The notes under the pieces were generated by a model. It saw nothing but the letters and a program-made list of their open reading frames with translations, searched no databases and had not been told where the DNA came from. Below, piece after piece: positions 30,886-43,946 of a stretch of DNA of 64,000 nt. Origin of the DNA: Eustoma russellianum (taxonomy: Eukaryota; Streptophyta; Magnoliopsida; Gentianales; Gentianaceae); NCBI GenBank assembly GCA_036186865.1, contig AP025045.1:17721250-17785249 (forward strand), given 5' to 3'. The translations under genes and the position numbers were made by a program. Each line of letters opens with the position of its first letter. Position 1 is the stretch's first letter.

Positions 30886-33710
30886 ATTTTCAGGTGCCAC
30901 CATTAATGAACTAGACTTGTTCACTAAGTGAAGTACTTAGTTAAATGAATTAAGTAGTTCATTAAATGGTGATATATTTGGAGAAGGCACAAAGGCTACA
31001 AATTGAAGAATGGAAAGTCTTCTCCTCTCCTTTATATACACGTCTTTTAACATATATATATATATATATATATATTCAGATTTTTTAAAAGGCAATATAC
31101 ACATATATTCCAACGTACTACCGACACGTTACATATTTTACGAACGTACGTTAACGTCACACCACTATATTTACCTCATATTTATGAGTATATTCAGGTC
31201 TTATATCATATGATATAAGTCATGGTGATGACAAAACTATTACAACATGTTACAAGGTTCTAAACCAAAAATTGTCGTATCGGGTGACTACCGAAACTTT
31301 GCCAACGTGTCACGTACTTGCCATATATAGATGGCCAGCCTCTACACTTCAAAAATGACCAGAAATTTCGTGGTCTATGTGTTATATTCATCCATGAAAT
31401 CATTCCATGTTGACATACACAAATCACTCCAAATTAAGGCCAAATTGTGGAGATTCCAAATTCAATTTTTAAGCACATGTAGGCGCCACTTTAATCAGTC
31501 ATGAGAGTTGAATATTAAATTTTAATTTATGTATATTATGTGTAACATAATATATATAACATGTGAAAAAAGTTGGAATTTAATCGGAGAAAAATAATCG
31601 ACAAACGTGGAAAATTCGGTTTTCTACGAACACGACACATGGAACATTTTTGGCATGATATATAACATGTATCTAGAAACTTTTTACATAATCTATACAT
31701 TCTAAAGTGTTCTAGAAAAATCAATTAAGGCTGATTGGAATATACCATGTTTGTATAATTATTGTGCACTATTTTACAAAGTTTGCAAAAATAAAATTCA
31801 GTACATGTACAAGTTATTGCACATGCCTAGATCACCTTGTTGGAGCATATGTGGTCAAGAATGAAGTATACAAGGTTGGTGACATAAAGAAAGGAGCTAC
31901 ACAAGGTAACATTTCAAACTATGTCACATTAGTAACAAATGCTAAAAATTTCAGCATGTGTGCATTGAGTTGGCCAAAATTTATCTCTTAATTGTGTCAT
32001 ATTTACTTCTTTGAATTAAATGGATTAAATGAAAGATAAAATGGCAATGTTCTAAAGATGTTATGGAAATAATATGGTGATATTTTTAAATATCACACAT
32101 GCTGAAAATTTCAGCATGTGTGGAATGTATATGGCCGATTTTATTGTCATGAAGATTACCAATTTTATTCCAAAACAAATAGTAGAAATGTTATGTACTA
32201 AATGATGATTGATTTCTTATACATTTTCAAGGAATTAATCTATACCAACATGGCAAGAATTTGAATGAGTCTTGAATAGTGCACATGCTGAAAATTTCAG
32301 CATGTGTTAAAACAAGGTGGCCGAATTTTTGGAGGAAAATATGATGAATTATCTTACAAAATTTATGGAATTTAGTATGAGACTTATGGAAACATTTTTA
32401 TGGCTAATTGGCACATGTTTTTAAGTGTTATTTTCAGATTTATCTATTCATCAAATGATGACAACTTTCATCCAATCAATGAGTGCCAAGTAAGCAAGGC
32501 CTTAATGATCGTCCAATGAGGAGTTGCCAAGTAAGCAAGTGGATGTCACAATGATGCAAGATATTCTTCCAATGACTTAAAAGATAATTTTCAAGAGGAA
32601 GAGAAGGTATAGGGGGCTGCCAATATTGATAAAAAGAGAAGAAGGAGAGCAAACAAAAGACAAGACAAAGGCTTACAATTCCAAGAGCAAAAACGCATTC
32701 ATCTCCTTCTCCTTCTACACTTCTTTCTTTCTTCTCTCTTAAAGACTATTGTATTCATATTCATACATCTTGAATATGCTTCATCTATACTACCATATAC
32801 TCTATATTGTTATAAATGATTGATCAAGGTGTGATCAATCTTGCATCCGCTAGGTGGTGGTGTTCGTGATCATTGTAATCACTTACAAGGTTTGTAAAGG
32901 GTTGGAGTTGGTGTGTAACTCCATCAAACCTATGTGGTAAGATGTTGTTTGTGTTTTGTGATTAGACATAACCGAGGAAGGTGTCCTCGAAGACTGGAGT
33001 AGGTTGATTTAACCTAACCAGTATAAAATGCATAGTGTTCTTTACTTTTCAGCACTTACTTTCAGTTTCCAGCACAGTGCCTTATTTTTATTACGTTCTT
33101 AAAAATAGTAAACAAACTTCAAAAATCACGACACTTTCCAGAAACATAGCCACATGTTTTAAGGTTCATTTGGCGTAAGTTTCAACCCTTTTGGACAGGT
33201 ATAAGTCATCCAAACATCAAACGTTCTGAGACTAGTGCAGTGTGATTTTCAGGCTTGCAAAGGTTGAGACTTTGAACATATTTGACTAATTTCCCAAAAG
33301 CATTTTTCAAAACTGTTTCAACCAAATTAAATAAATATAGAAAGGGGTTTGTCATTAAATTTTCAGATCATTTAGAGTTACGGTTTAATCGGAATAAATT
33401 TTTCAAATCAGACTACCGTTTTTGGCATATTTGCGCAATCTCACCATCAAAGATTTTTAAAGTGGCTAAAGGTTGAATTTTAATCTGAAATTTTTAGGAG
33501 ATACTCATAACATCGGAGACTAAGATCTCTCCAAATTTCAGAATTTGTGAAGACCTGTAACCTAGTTTTAAAAATGTTTCAAAACTAGTTCTGAAAACAG
33601 AATCTATTTTCAGAAGTTGGGTTTTTGGTCTAAAGCAATTTTAAAAATCCAAATTTCCGCACCCACTATTCAATCCCCCGCCCTTCTAGTGGTGCCTTGC
33701 AGATCCTACA
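30886..33710 (+). repeat. SIRE-like LTR1, 5'-truncated
   Basis: It starts inside the LTR at GAACTATTTTCAGGTGCC and ends CAGATCCTACA just before the primer site. It holds three palindromes (31937-31960, 32096-32120, 32282-32306) and a TA microsatellite at 31050-31075. Confidence 0.9.
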
Positions 33711-33712
33711 AG

Positions 33713-33730
33713 TGGTATCAGAGAGCAAGA
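33713..33730 (+). promoter_or_regulatory. Primer binding site, SIRE-like unit 1
   Basis: TGGTATCAGAGAGCAAG, two bases after the LTR, pairs with the initiator Met-tRNA type sequence for its first 11 bases. Confidence 0.85.
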
Positions 33731-33789
33731 ACACTGACAACAAAAGGATCCAATGATCTAAGTGATATGACAACCACAAACTTCAAAAC

Positions 33790-36700
33790 CGAGCAAGAAG
33801 TGGTTGCTCGAGGCACATGACGGGTGACCCGAGTTTGTTCAAAAAGTTGAAGAAGGTCAGAAAAGGCGGATCCATGACCTTTGGAGACAACAATGAAGGA
33901 AGAATTATCGGAAAAGGTACAATCGGAAGCCCAAGCACCCTTCAAATCTCCAACATCTTTTTGGTAAGCAACTTATCCTATAATCTTCTTAGCATCTCAC
34001 TATTTATTGACAACGGTTTTGATGTGTGTTTTACTCATCCATATTACAATATAATAAATAAAAATAGAGAAGTAGTGTTAAAAGGAAAAAGGGAAGAAAA
34101 CATTTTTACGCTTTCTATGGATGACATGTTAGGCGCTAAGGTTAAGTGTTTCATGTCAAATGAACCTAAGGTAAATTTGTGGCATAGACATTTAGGACAC
34201 ATTGGCATTTCTACACGTGAAAAACTATAACGAAAGAACCTAATACGAAGATTGCCTAAACTTGATTTAGACAACTTTCAGTTGTGTGAATCTTGCATTC
34301 AAGGAAAACAAAAAACACGAGTTACTTAAACCTAAAAATGAAACAAGCACGACTAGAGTTTTAGATTTATTACACATTGATTTGTTTGGTCCTAGTCACA
34401 CTACGAGTCTCGATTGACATCATTATGCATGTGTGATTGTTGATGATTTTTCTCGTTATACTTGGACTTTATTTCTTGCACATAAAGATGATAGTGCCAT
34501 TGAGATTGCAAAACTAATAAAACAACTTGAAAATCAATATGGTTTAAATGTGAAAAAGATTAGAAGCAATAGAGGCGGTGAATTTAAAAACAATGACATG
34601 ATTGCATTTTGCGAAGAAAAAGGAATCAAACACCAGTTTTCGCCACCTAGAACTCCACAATTAAATGGAGTAGTAGAAAGAAAAAGATAAGACGCTACAA
34701 GAAATAGCTAGAACCATATTATGTGAAAATAAATTGCCTAGATTTTTGTGGACGGATGCCGTAAATTGTGCATGCTATATAGTTAACGGTCTGTCTATTA
34801 GGAAGAAAATAAATAAAACGCCTTATGAGATATTAAATGATGGCATGCCTAAAATTGATTACTTTCGTTTGTTTGGTTGCAAATACTTTAATTTAAATAC
34901 GAAAGATAATTTAGATAAATTTGAATCTAAATCAATTGAATGCATCTTTGTTGGATATTCTGTGAATTCAAAAGCATATAGATGTTATGATCCCATCACT
35001 AGACAAATCTTAGAATCCATTCATGTAAAGTTCAATGAGTTTGGTGAGGTTAAAAAAGATAAAGAATATGAAGATGATTTTGAATTAAAACCTGTGTTAG
35101 ATGATGATGATGGGACGCATGATGATGACACATTAGAAATGCATGATCACCTAGAAATGCATGAGAACCTAGAAAATAATCAACCAAGATGGCATAGAGA
35201 TCACCCACACGATCTCATTATAGGCGACATCACTCATGGTGTGCGACCAGGTAGAAGAATAAATCCGGATGAAATAAATCAATTTCATGCCATGATATCC
35301 GAAATTGAACCTAAAAATGTGTTTGATGCTTTGAGTGATTCTTCTTGGATTGATGGTATGCATGACGAACTTAATCAACTTGTAAGAAATGATATATGAG
35401 ATTTAGTGCCACGACCACAAGATAAGACTATAATAGGCACAAAGTGGGTGTTTAGAAATAAAATGAATGAAGAAGGAAAAGTTGTTAGAAACAAAGCTAG
35501 ACTTGTAGCACAAGGATATAACCAAGAAGAAGGAATAGATTATGATGAAACATTTGCACCCATAGCACGTTTAGAAGCCATACGACTTTTACTTGCTATT
35601 GCTTGCATGAAAGGTTTTAAACTTTATCAAATGGACGTGAAAAGTGCATTCTTAAATGGATTTATACAAGAAGAAGTATACGTGAAACAACCACCCGGTT
35701 TTGAAGATATGAAACACCGCGATCACGTGTACAAACTAAAGAAGGCACTATATGGTTTAAAGCAAGCACCTAAAGCATGATATGATTATTTTGCTACTTT
35801 TCTCTTAGAAAATGGTTTTAAAAGAGGCACTATAGATAGTACTCTATTTTTGAAACAAGGTAAATGGGATTTACTAATCATTCGAATTTATGTTGATGAC
35901 ATCATTTTCAGCTCCACCTCTCATAAACTTGTTGAAGATTTTGAAACTCGCATGAAATCCGAATTTGAAATGTCTATGGTTGGTGAATTGAATTACTTTC
36001 TTGGCTTACAGATTAAACAAATGGGTAAAAGCATACATATAAGCCAAGTTAAATATATAAATGACATGATTAAAAAGTTCAATTTTGAGAATTTAAAACC
36101 GTCCCCTACCCCTATGAGTGTCACCACTAAACTAGATAAAGATGAACATGGTAAGGATTTTGATAATGCTTTATACAGGTGTATGATTGGCTCTTTGCTT
36201 TATCTTACTGTTAGTAGACTTGATATCATGTTCAGTGTATGTATGTGTGCACATTTTCAAACTCAACCAAAAGTGTCTCACTACAATGCCGTGAAAAGAA
36301 TATTTCGATATATTAAGCACACACCCACCTTAGGCATTTTGTATGATAAAGATTGTGAATTTAACTTGCATGCCTATACCGACAGGGATTATGGTGGATG
36401 TAAAATAGATAGGAAAAGCACGAGCGGCACTTGTCAATTTATAGGAAATTCACTTATTTCATGGTTTTCTAAAAACCAAGCAAGCGTAGCCTTATCCACC
36501 ACTGAAGCTGACTACATGACACTTAGTCTTTGTTGCACACAATTACTATGGCTAAAACAACAACTTTCTGACTTTGGGATTACGATAAATCAGATTCCTA
36601 TATATTGTGATAGTATGAGCGTCATCAGCTTATCTTAGAATCCCGTTCTACATTCTAAGGCAAAGCATATAGAAGTCCGCTGTCACTTCCTTCGTGATCA

Positions 36701-36838
36701 CGTAAATAATGGTGATATTGCTATAGATCACGTACACACTGAGGCACAAGTAGCTGACATCTTCACAAAAGCACTAAATAAGGCCACGTATGAAAATCTT
36801 CGTTCTAAATTAGGCATGATTTCTACTGATTTGATTTG
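33790..36838 (+). pseudogene. SIRE-like pol 1 (no gag), integrase-RT-RNase H
   Basis: Coding sequence begins only ~75 bases after the primer site, at SGCSRHMTGDPSLF. This is the protease active-site region minus its Asp; gag and the N-terminus of protease are missing. The HHCC domain (WHRHLGHIGIS), integrase (IVDDFSRYTWTLFLAHKD, IRSNRGGEF, NGVVERK), RT ([37 protein letters not shown]) and RNase H (AYTDRDYGGCK, STTEADYM) follow. Lesions: TAA at about 34228, shift near 34305, TGA near 34425, shift near 34690, TGA 35397-35399, TGA 35778-35780, TAG near 36636. The second integrase motif reads SNRGG where unit 2 has SDRG. Confidence 0.93.
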
Positions 36839-36879
36839 ATATTTCTTTCCATATTTACATGCATTTTTGATTGTCTTTC

Positions 36880-37060
36880 CAAAATAAAGGGGGAGAGAAG
36901 GCATGATTTAAGGGGGAGAGAGAGATTGATTGCACAAATCAAGGGGAAGAAAATTCGAAATTTGAAATTCAAAATTTGAATTTGTGCATGATTGGAGGGG
37001 GAGAGACAAAATTTAAATCATGAACTTAGGTTATTTTGTAAATCATCAAAAGCGGGAGAA
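36880..37060 (+). promoter_or_regulatory. Serial polypurine tracts before LTR2
   Basis: Purine-rich GGGGGAGA-type motifs occur at about 36887, 36912, 36940, 36995 and 37052; the last (AGCGGGAGAA) abuts LTR2. The one at the LTR border is presumably the functional tract. Confidence 0.75.
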
Positions 37061-38760
37061 TGTATAGAAAAAGGGGTTTGAGTGATTACAAAATACATGA
37101 TTTAAATAATGTGTACCAAAAAAATGCATGATACGTTTTATGATTTAACACGTTTTTGCATGAAACCTGCCTTATATAGTTCATATATAATGTTGTCGTA
37201 CTAACAAACCATGAAGATTTAAAGCTTACATCAAATGGCAAACATTTGTTGTGTTTGAACTATTTTCAGTTGCCACCATTAATGAACTAAACTAGTTCAC
37301 TAAGCGAAGTACTTAGTTAAATGAACTAAGTAGTTCATTAAATGGTGATATATTTGGAGAAGGCACAAAGGCAACAAATTGAAGAATGGAAAGTCTTCTA
37401 CTCTCCTTTATATACATGTCTTTTAACATATATATATATATTCAGATTTTTTCAAAGGCACTATACACATATATTCTAACGTACTACCGACACGTTACAT
37501 ATTTTACAAACGTACGTTAACGTCACACCACTATATTTACCTTATATTTATGAGTATATTCAGGTCTTATATCAAATGATATAAGTCATGGTGATGACAA
37601 AACTATTACGACACGTTACAAGGTTCTAAACCAAAAATTGTCGTATGGGGTGACTACGAAACTTTGCCAACGTGTCACGTACTTGCCATATATAGATGGC
37701 CAGCCCCTACACTTCAAAAATGACCAGAAATTTCTTGGTCTATGTGTTATATTCATCCATGAAATTATTCCATGTTGACACACACAAATCACTCCAAATT
37801 AAGGCCAAATTGTGGAGATTCCAAATTAAATTTTTAAGCACATGTAGGTGCAACTTTAATCAGTCATGAGAGCTGAATATTAAAGTTTAATTTATGTATA
37901 TTATGTGCAACATAATATATATAACATGTGAAAAAATTTGGAATTTAATCGGAGAAAAATCATGTAATCGACAAACGTCAAAAATTTGGTTTTCTACGAA
38001 CACGACACATGGAACATTTTTAGCATGATATATAATATGTATCTAGACACTTTTTACATACTCTATACATTCTAAATTGTTCTAAAAAAATCAATTAAGG
38101 GCTGATGGGAATATACCATGTTTGTATAATTATTGTGCACTATTTTACAAAGTTTGCAAAAATAAAATTCAGTACATGTACAAGCTATTGCACATGCCTA
38201 GATTACCTTGTTGGAGCCTATGTGGAGCTTTGTTGGCGTCTTGATTGGCCAAGAATGAAGTATACAAGGTTGGTGAAATAAAGAAAGGAGCTACACAAGG
38301 TAACATTTCAAACTACATGCTGAAAATTTCAGCATGTGTGCATTGAGTTGGCTGAAATTTATCTCTTAATATTGCTATATTTACTTCTTTGAATTAAATG
38401 GATTAAATGAAAGATAAAATGGCAATGTTCTAAAGATGTTATGGAAATAATATGGTGATATTTTTAAATATCACACATGCTAAAAATTTCAGCATGTGTG
38501 GAATGCAGATGGCCGATTTTATGGTCATGAAGATTACCAATTTTATTCCAAAACAAATTAGTAGAAATGTTATGTACTAAATGATGATTGATTTCTTATA
38601 TATTTTCAAGGAATTAATCTATACCAACATGGAAAAAATTTGAATGAGTCTTGAATAGTGCACATGCTGAAAATTTCAGCATGTGTTAAAACAAGGTGGC
38701 CGAATTTTTGGAAGAAAATATGATGAATTATCTTGCAAATTTTATGGAATTTAGTATGAG
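37061..38760 (+). repeat. SIRE-like LTR2, left part
   Basis: It starts TGTATAGAAAAAGGGG and runs to the gypsy B insertion, ending in the ATGAG duplication (38756-38760). Palindromes at 38315-38338, 38474-38498 and 38661-38685. An ~18-bp deletion near 38315 relative to LTR1 and LTR3. Confidence 0.92.
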
Positions 38761-41700
38761 TGTTGTACCCCGCTCAAAACTAGTACAACAACGGGGGTAA
38801 GGAGTGAAGCACGACAAGATAATGAGACCTCGAAAGGAAGACATCACCGGATTTACCTAAAATGAGTTGCATACCCCAAGTATAAACATAAAACAAGAAG
38901 GCAGGTTAAAATTTTCATATGAGTATTAAAGAACTAATAGAGGAAGTATTATGTTAGCAATTATGAGAAGTTGGATTATAACATGCCCATACACATAACG
39001 ATAGGGGCATACGTCTAGAAATACAGATACCCTACAAATGGGACTAAAAAAGCCATAATAAACTAGGAACTCTTTTCATTCATCCCTAATATGGACGATG
39101 AGTAACATTTGAAGGTAGAATCAACAGAATTTTGGTACAAACCCTTAAGGTGTAGTAGAAGAGAATAAGTGACATCACACGTGAAGTAGGTATTAGATAT
39201 ATGCATATGTGTTTCGGGAGTTGCGAAAATAGGTACGTGTATCTCATAAGGAGGGAGCTACCACGAGGTAGATGGCTCTAGTGGACTACAACACGATGAA
39301 GCTTATACCTAAAAGATCATATAGAAAAACATGCAACTTTAAGAATTTCTTGACACTTAGTAAGTTTTAGAAACCTAGGCTTACGTCTATGTTCAGATAT
39401 TAAGACTGCAATGATAAGGTCTCGGTCATAGACAGATTAGGAATAGTACGTGAGTATGCATAGTGGTATATGTGTATATCCATATACGACTCAAGGCATA
39501 TATGGATAGGAGCTGAATACATAAGGGTGTGTTATTAAGGAAGACATATACACATAAGGTATATGGTACTAGATTCAGCCATCAAGCTTAGGAGTAACTA
39601 ACAAACATTTAGTAAAGAAGAAACATTTTCCTTTTCCCCTCCCAAATGCAGCCACCAGCTGCATTCTTTTCCCATGAAGAAGCATAATACCCCCTTATTA
39701 AACAAGCCACCTTAACTCTCTATCATTAAGGCTCTTTCAAATAACTCTCAAACCTTTCTCCTCCTCCCAAAAGCATTCGGATGAAGTAGGAGAGGACTAA
39801 AGATCATTCATTCCCAAGACTTGTCTAGGTAAGGTTACTCTCTATGGTTGCTAATAAAATGCATCTTAGAAGTTGAAGATCACCAAGCCTCCTTTTTCTT
39901 TGGTAGAAACCGTGACTACCACAGCACTAGGAGGAGGCCTCAAGACGATAGAAGAAGGAATACGCCTTAGCAAGGGTGGATCATCCTCAATCCATTCAAA
40001 AATGCAAATGGTAAACCCTTCATTCTCTCCTAGGACAAATTATATAGTCTAAAGAATGGCTAACAAAAACCCTATGCCGTGTGTGATAGGAAAAGAAAGG
40101 GGGAAGTGCTTCTTGTGTCAACCAATCCGAGCAAAATCCAAGGACATCAAAGGCAAGTACACTATACTCTTTGTGGTTTAAATGTGAAAGTGTGTGCATG
40201 AATGGCTAGATATACCTAAGGTCTAATCTTAGTTGTATTATGCTAAGTTTGAATGTCAAAACTTTCGGCCAAAGCCATGTGGGGTGTAGGTGCGAAATCT
40301 TGTTCCAAAGATGTAATCTTTGGGGGTTATATGACTTATTATGTGATAATCTAAGATGAATAAGTTAAAGATTCTCTCTTTTCCATGAGGAGGGTCCACG
40401 GGGGAAGGGGTGATGGGAAGGACTGTGATTTTGCATGGAGATGATAACTTAGTGAGAAATGGAGATAAGTTTTCGGTCTTGTTGTGCGTTGTGCATAACA
40501 TGCTCTTGGATACATCATTTTCTTGCATGCATCAAAAATAGGGTTGTTGGTGAAGGGGGGGCGTGTGTACCCAAAGTTGTTATTAAGTGTTGTGTTAATA
40601 GGAAGGTGCATGTGAGTCAAAGAATGATGTATAAGGGTGTATGAGCTTTTTTATGTGGGATTTGCATGTGGGATTGTAGCCTGGATAAGCCTGTAATTTT
40701 TCTATAAAAAGAGTAAGTTGATGACTATTTAAGTGGTTGAGACAAAAAAATGTAAGTTAAGGACACTTAGGAAGGAAATACGACAACTAGGAAAAATTTT
40801 ACTGAAACTGGACAGAAACTTGGGCTAATTTGGGAGACCTGAGAAGGACCCTTAAGAACTTTCAATTTAGTTGATTTTTGGTATACCGTTAGTTTTATGT
40901 GTATATTAGATGTGAGAGTTGGAATTTCATAAAAAGGAGCTACGGTTTATTTTTGATAAATTTTCCTAGTGAGGATGGTCCTGCTGAAAATGCTGTTCTG
41001 GATAGAATTTAAGTAACGTGTTGAGTAGCCTAGAAATGGACCTTAGAGCTATGCAAATTAGCTAATTTTCGGTATGACACTAACCCTATGAGTAAAGTAA
41101 AGGTGAAAGTTGGAATTTTGTCAAAATGGATCCTGGTTTAGTTTTTAGGAATTTTCTAGTAAAATGGGTCAGACTAAAATGCGCTGGATTGACAGAATTG
41201 TGTGGCATGTTACATGATCTGAAACCGGACCTTAGAAAAGTACAATTGGACCAAATTTTGGTAGGATTCTATTCCAACAGGTTTATTAATCTGGAGAGTT
41301 GGAATTACCTAAAAAGGACTAAAGGTTCGGTCACAATAAATTTTATATCGAAATTGGTCATTCCAGAATTCAGTTTGTAACCGCTTTATGAAAAGAATAT
41401 ATGACTCCCTTATCGATATCGTAATTCCATAAAATTTGCATGACAATCACTTAAGACGTACATGAAGGAATAAATTTGAACCAATTGGTCTAGAATGATT
41501 ATTTCAGTAGGAAATCACCAAGGAGAAGTTGGTGCCACTAAGCTGGAAATTTTCCAGCATAGCGACGAGACGTGTCCATTCGTTTATGTCACGCATTATG
41601 CCACGGTTTGCATATTACATGTCATGCATTACATCATCGTCATGTATATGATTTACGGCATGATTTTTATGTGAAAGAAAGATAAAAAGTATTTTCAAAA

Positions 41701-42791
41701 GATGATTTTTGAAAGAATGATTCCCCACCGGTACCGTGTGTGAGTATGAACTTGGCCAGTAAGAACCCGTCAGATCTGGGAGAATAGATCTGAACACCAG
41801 TAGATGACGTTACCGTTCCAAATCCGGGAATAATAGATTCGAAGGGGAGACGTTACTGCCTCAGATCTGGGAAGATAGATCTGAACACCAGTAGATGACG
41901 TTACCGTTCCGAATCCGGGAATAATAGATTTGAAGGGGAGACGTTACCGCCTCAAATCCAGGAAGATAGATCTGAACACTCTAATGTTTTACGACGATGA
42001 TGATTTAAAAGAAGAGCATGAAAGATCATATTTCCATTTTCATCTCAATGCATCACACGTACATATGCATGCATGTTACATTCATGTAGCGACTCATGAG
42101 ATTTAAGTTGTGATGACCTCGCAGACCCTAAGTATGACATCTCTAAGTGATTATCATTGTTGTGGTATTCATCAATACAAGTTATAGTCTATTAATGTTA
42201 TGTTCTGCTGTGGGTGATGATTTTTCTTAAATTATGATCTTGCTACATTAAGTGATGATCCTTATCGAGTATTGGACGGAGGACAGGTATGCTTCTAAAC
42301 CGAAAATTTTGGGGTTCGGTTCTTGTTCGCACTTTCCATTTAACCCTTGATTATTATAGTATACTTGCTAGTGACATTGTCACTCACCCTGATTTTTCCT
42401 CCCAGAGGTTGCAGGATTCAAAGTAGAATGGATCGATGACGAACCTAGGGTTCCTTACCCGTGAGTGCAGTGAAGGATGGACAAATTTAGGAGACCGGAC
42501 TTGCCAGCTTTAAGGGATGACTGATTTATGTATTTGAGATGGAAAAACAATTGCATTTGTCACTTTCTGATACATTTGATGTGGGTTGTAAACTATGATT
42601 GGTGGTGATGTTGTTCTCAATTTCGAAGTTTTAAATTCTGCCATGGTTTTGCTTGCTTATCTACATGTAAGCGCTAAAATCCATGCATTTATATCATGGA
42701 TCATGACACGTATGGACGACGCCTAGTACTCTCCTTAGTGAAGTAAAGCGGGTGCACCGACTTCGGCGGGGCCGGGGTGCGGGGCGCCACA
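38761..42791 (+). repeat. Gypsy B 5' LTR (4,031 bp)
   Basis: TGTTGTACCCCGCTC to GGGGCGCCACA. It has no long coding frame. It includes a 91-bp tandem repeat at 41771-41990. Bases from about 40145 to at least 40700 are homologous to the 3' LTR of gypsy C (63235 onward). Confidence 0.93.
41771..41990 (+). repeat. 91-bp tandem repeat, about 2.4 copies
   Basis: Units start CAGATCTGGGA at 41771 and 41862. Each unit is itself two related halves ending GACGTTAC(C/T)G. The same array is at about 52310-52520 in the 3' LTR. Confidence 0.9.
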
Positions 42792-42793
42792 GG

Positions 42794-42805
42794 TGGTATC
42801 AGAGC
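42794..42805 (+). promoter_or_regulatory. Gypsy B primer binding site
   Basis: TGGTATCAGAGC is an exact initiator-Met tRNA complement, two bases after the LTR. Confidence 0.95.
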
Positions 42806-43030
42806 GAAGGCTCCAGATCCGGGCAGAATGTAGATCTTAGATCTAAGAATTGATTTTAGACGAGAGTTGACCTTAAAATAGAACGACATAGACTAAAAGC
42901 TAGGATCTCGGCGGATAACAAAGCCCTTGGTTATGGATTGTTCTAAGGAAAACCGGGCTATATCCAACCTGTTATGTGACACAAAGAACTTTTATTACGT
43001 ACAAGTTGAATAGAATCCCTTATTATTGAC

Positions 43031-43856
43031 ATGACCCCAAATAAACAGACGTTATGTGGTGCAGATAACCCCACAGACTGGTGCGTGGACATCATCGTTG
43101 TCACTCCTTGGAAGTATGGGCTTCTATTATCGGAAATTGACGAAAGAGCAGATTCCAAGGTTTGGAGGGGAGACCAAACCAGAGGAGGCCGAAAAATGGT
43201 TAGACGAGGTCGAGGACCAGCTTGTCCGAGCCCGGGTACCAGATGAAATGAGGGCCCTAATTATTCGTCCCTTCCTGATCAGCAAGGCTAGTCAATGGTG
43301 GAGAGAAAGGGTCCAATCCCTACCTCGACCCATAGCCTGGACTAGGGTCTTAGAAGAATTCTGTGGAGCTTACCTCTCAATGGAAATGGTGATTGAAAGG
43401 ATGGAAGAATTCGATGCACTGAGACAAGAACCGGATACCCCGGTCTCAGAATATGTCCGCCAATTCACCACGTTAGGACGGTATGCACCTTTGATCATGG
43501 AGGATGAACAGTGGAAGATGACTAGGTTCATGCGAGGACTGAACCCTCGAATTAAAGAAGGATTGGACAAAGTACACCCAAGCACGTTCAATGAATTGGA
43601 AAAGGGCTGCTATGAGGTTGAGCGCGATATTCGGATAATGAAGGTGCGAAGGAGACTGAAAAGACAAATGAGAAGAGAAAGTGGGAGGTGGCCGCCGTAC
43701 CCTCGTGGAACCCCGCATAGAGCGAACAGAGGCGGTAATCAAGGGATGAGGCCCCAAGGACTCCGAAACACCCAAGTTACTGACAGGTACCTCGAAATCC
43801 CTAAACTAAAGTACTTACGTTCTGTCTTACTTATTCAAAGAAAGAATGAGTCCTAA
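43031..43856 (+). pseudogene. Gypsy B gag
   Basis: The frame from about 43130 carries the Retrotrans_gag domain: EQIPRFGGETKPEEAEKWLD, RALIIRPFLISKASQWWRE, WTRVLEEFCGAYL, FDALRQEPDTPVSEYVRQFT, RFMRGLNPRIKEGL. It ends in a basic Arg-rich tail without a zinc knuckle. The likely native start (MTPNKQTLCGADNP at 43031) is in another frame and joins after a shift near 43120-43140; an ATG at 43056 opens the main frame. In the family this protein builds the particle. The absence of pol follows directly: the purine tract begins about 80 bases after the stop. Confidence 0.88.
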
Positions 43857-43935
43857 AGAAATATGATAAGGGACCAAAGGAAAACATGGGGACCCAGGCA
43901 CACAATCTCCAGTTTCGAGGACGAAACTTATTTTA

Positions 43936-43946
43936 ATGGGGGAGAA
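43936..43946 (+). promoter_or_regulatory. Gypsy B polypurine tract
   Basis: AATGGGGGAGAA immediately before the 3' LTR. It is preceded by GTTTCGAGGACGAAACTTA, which is shared with gypsy C at about 62085. Confidence 0.88.
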
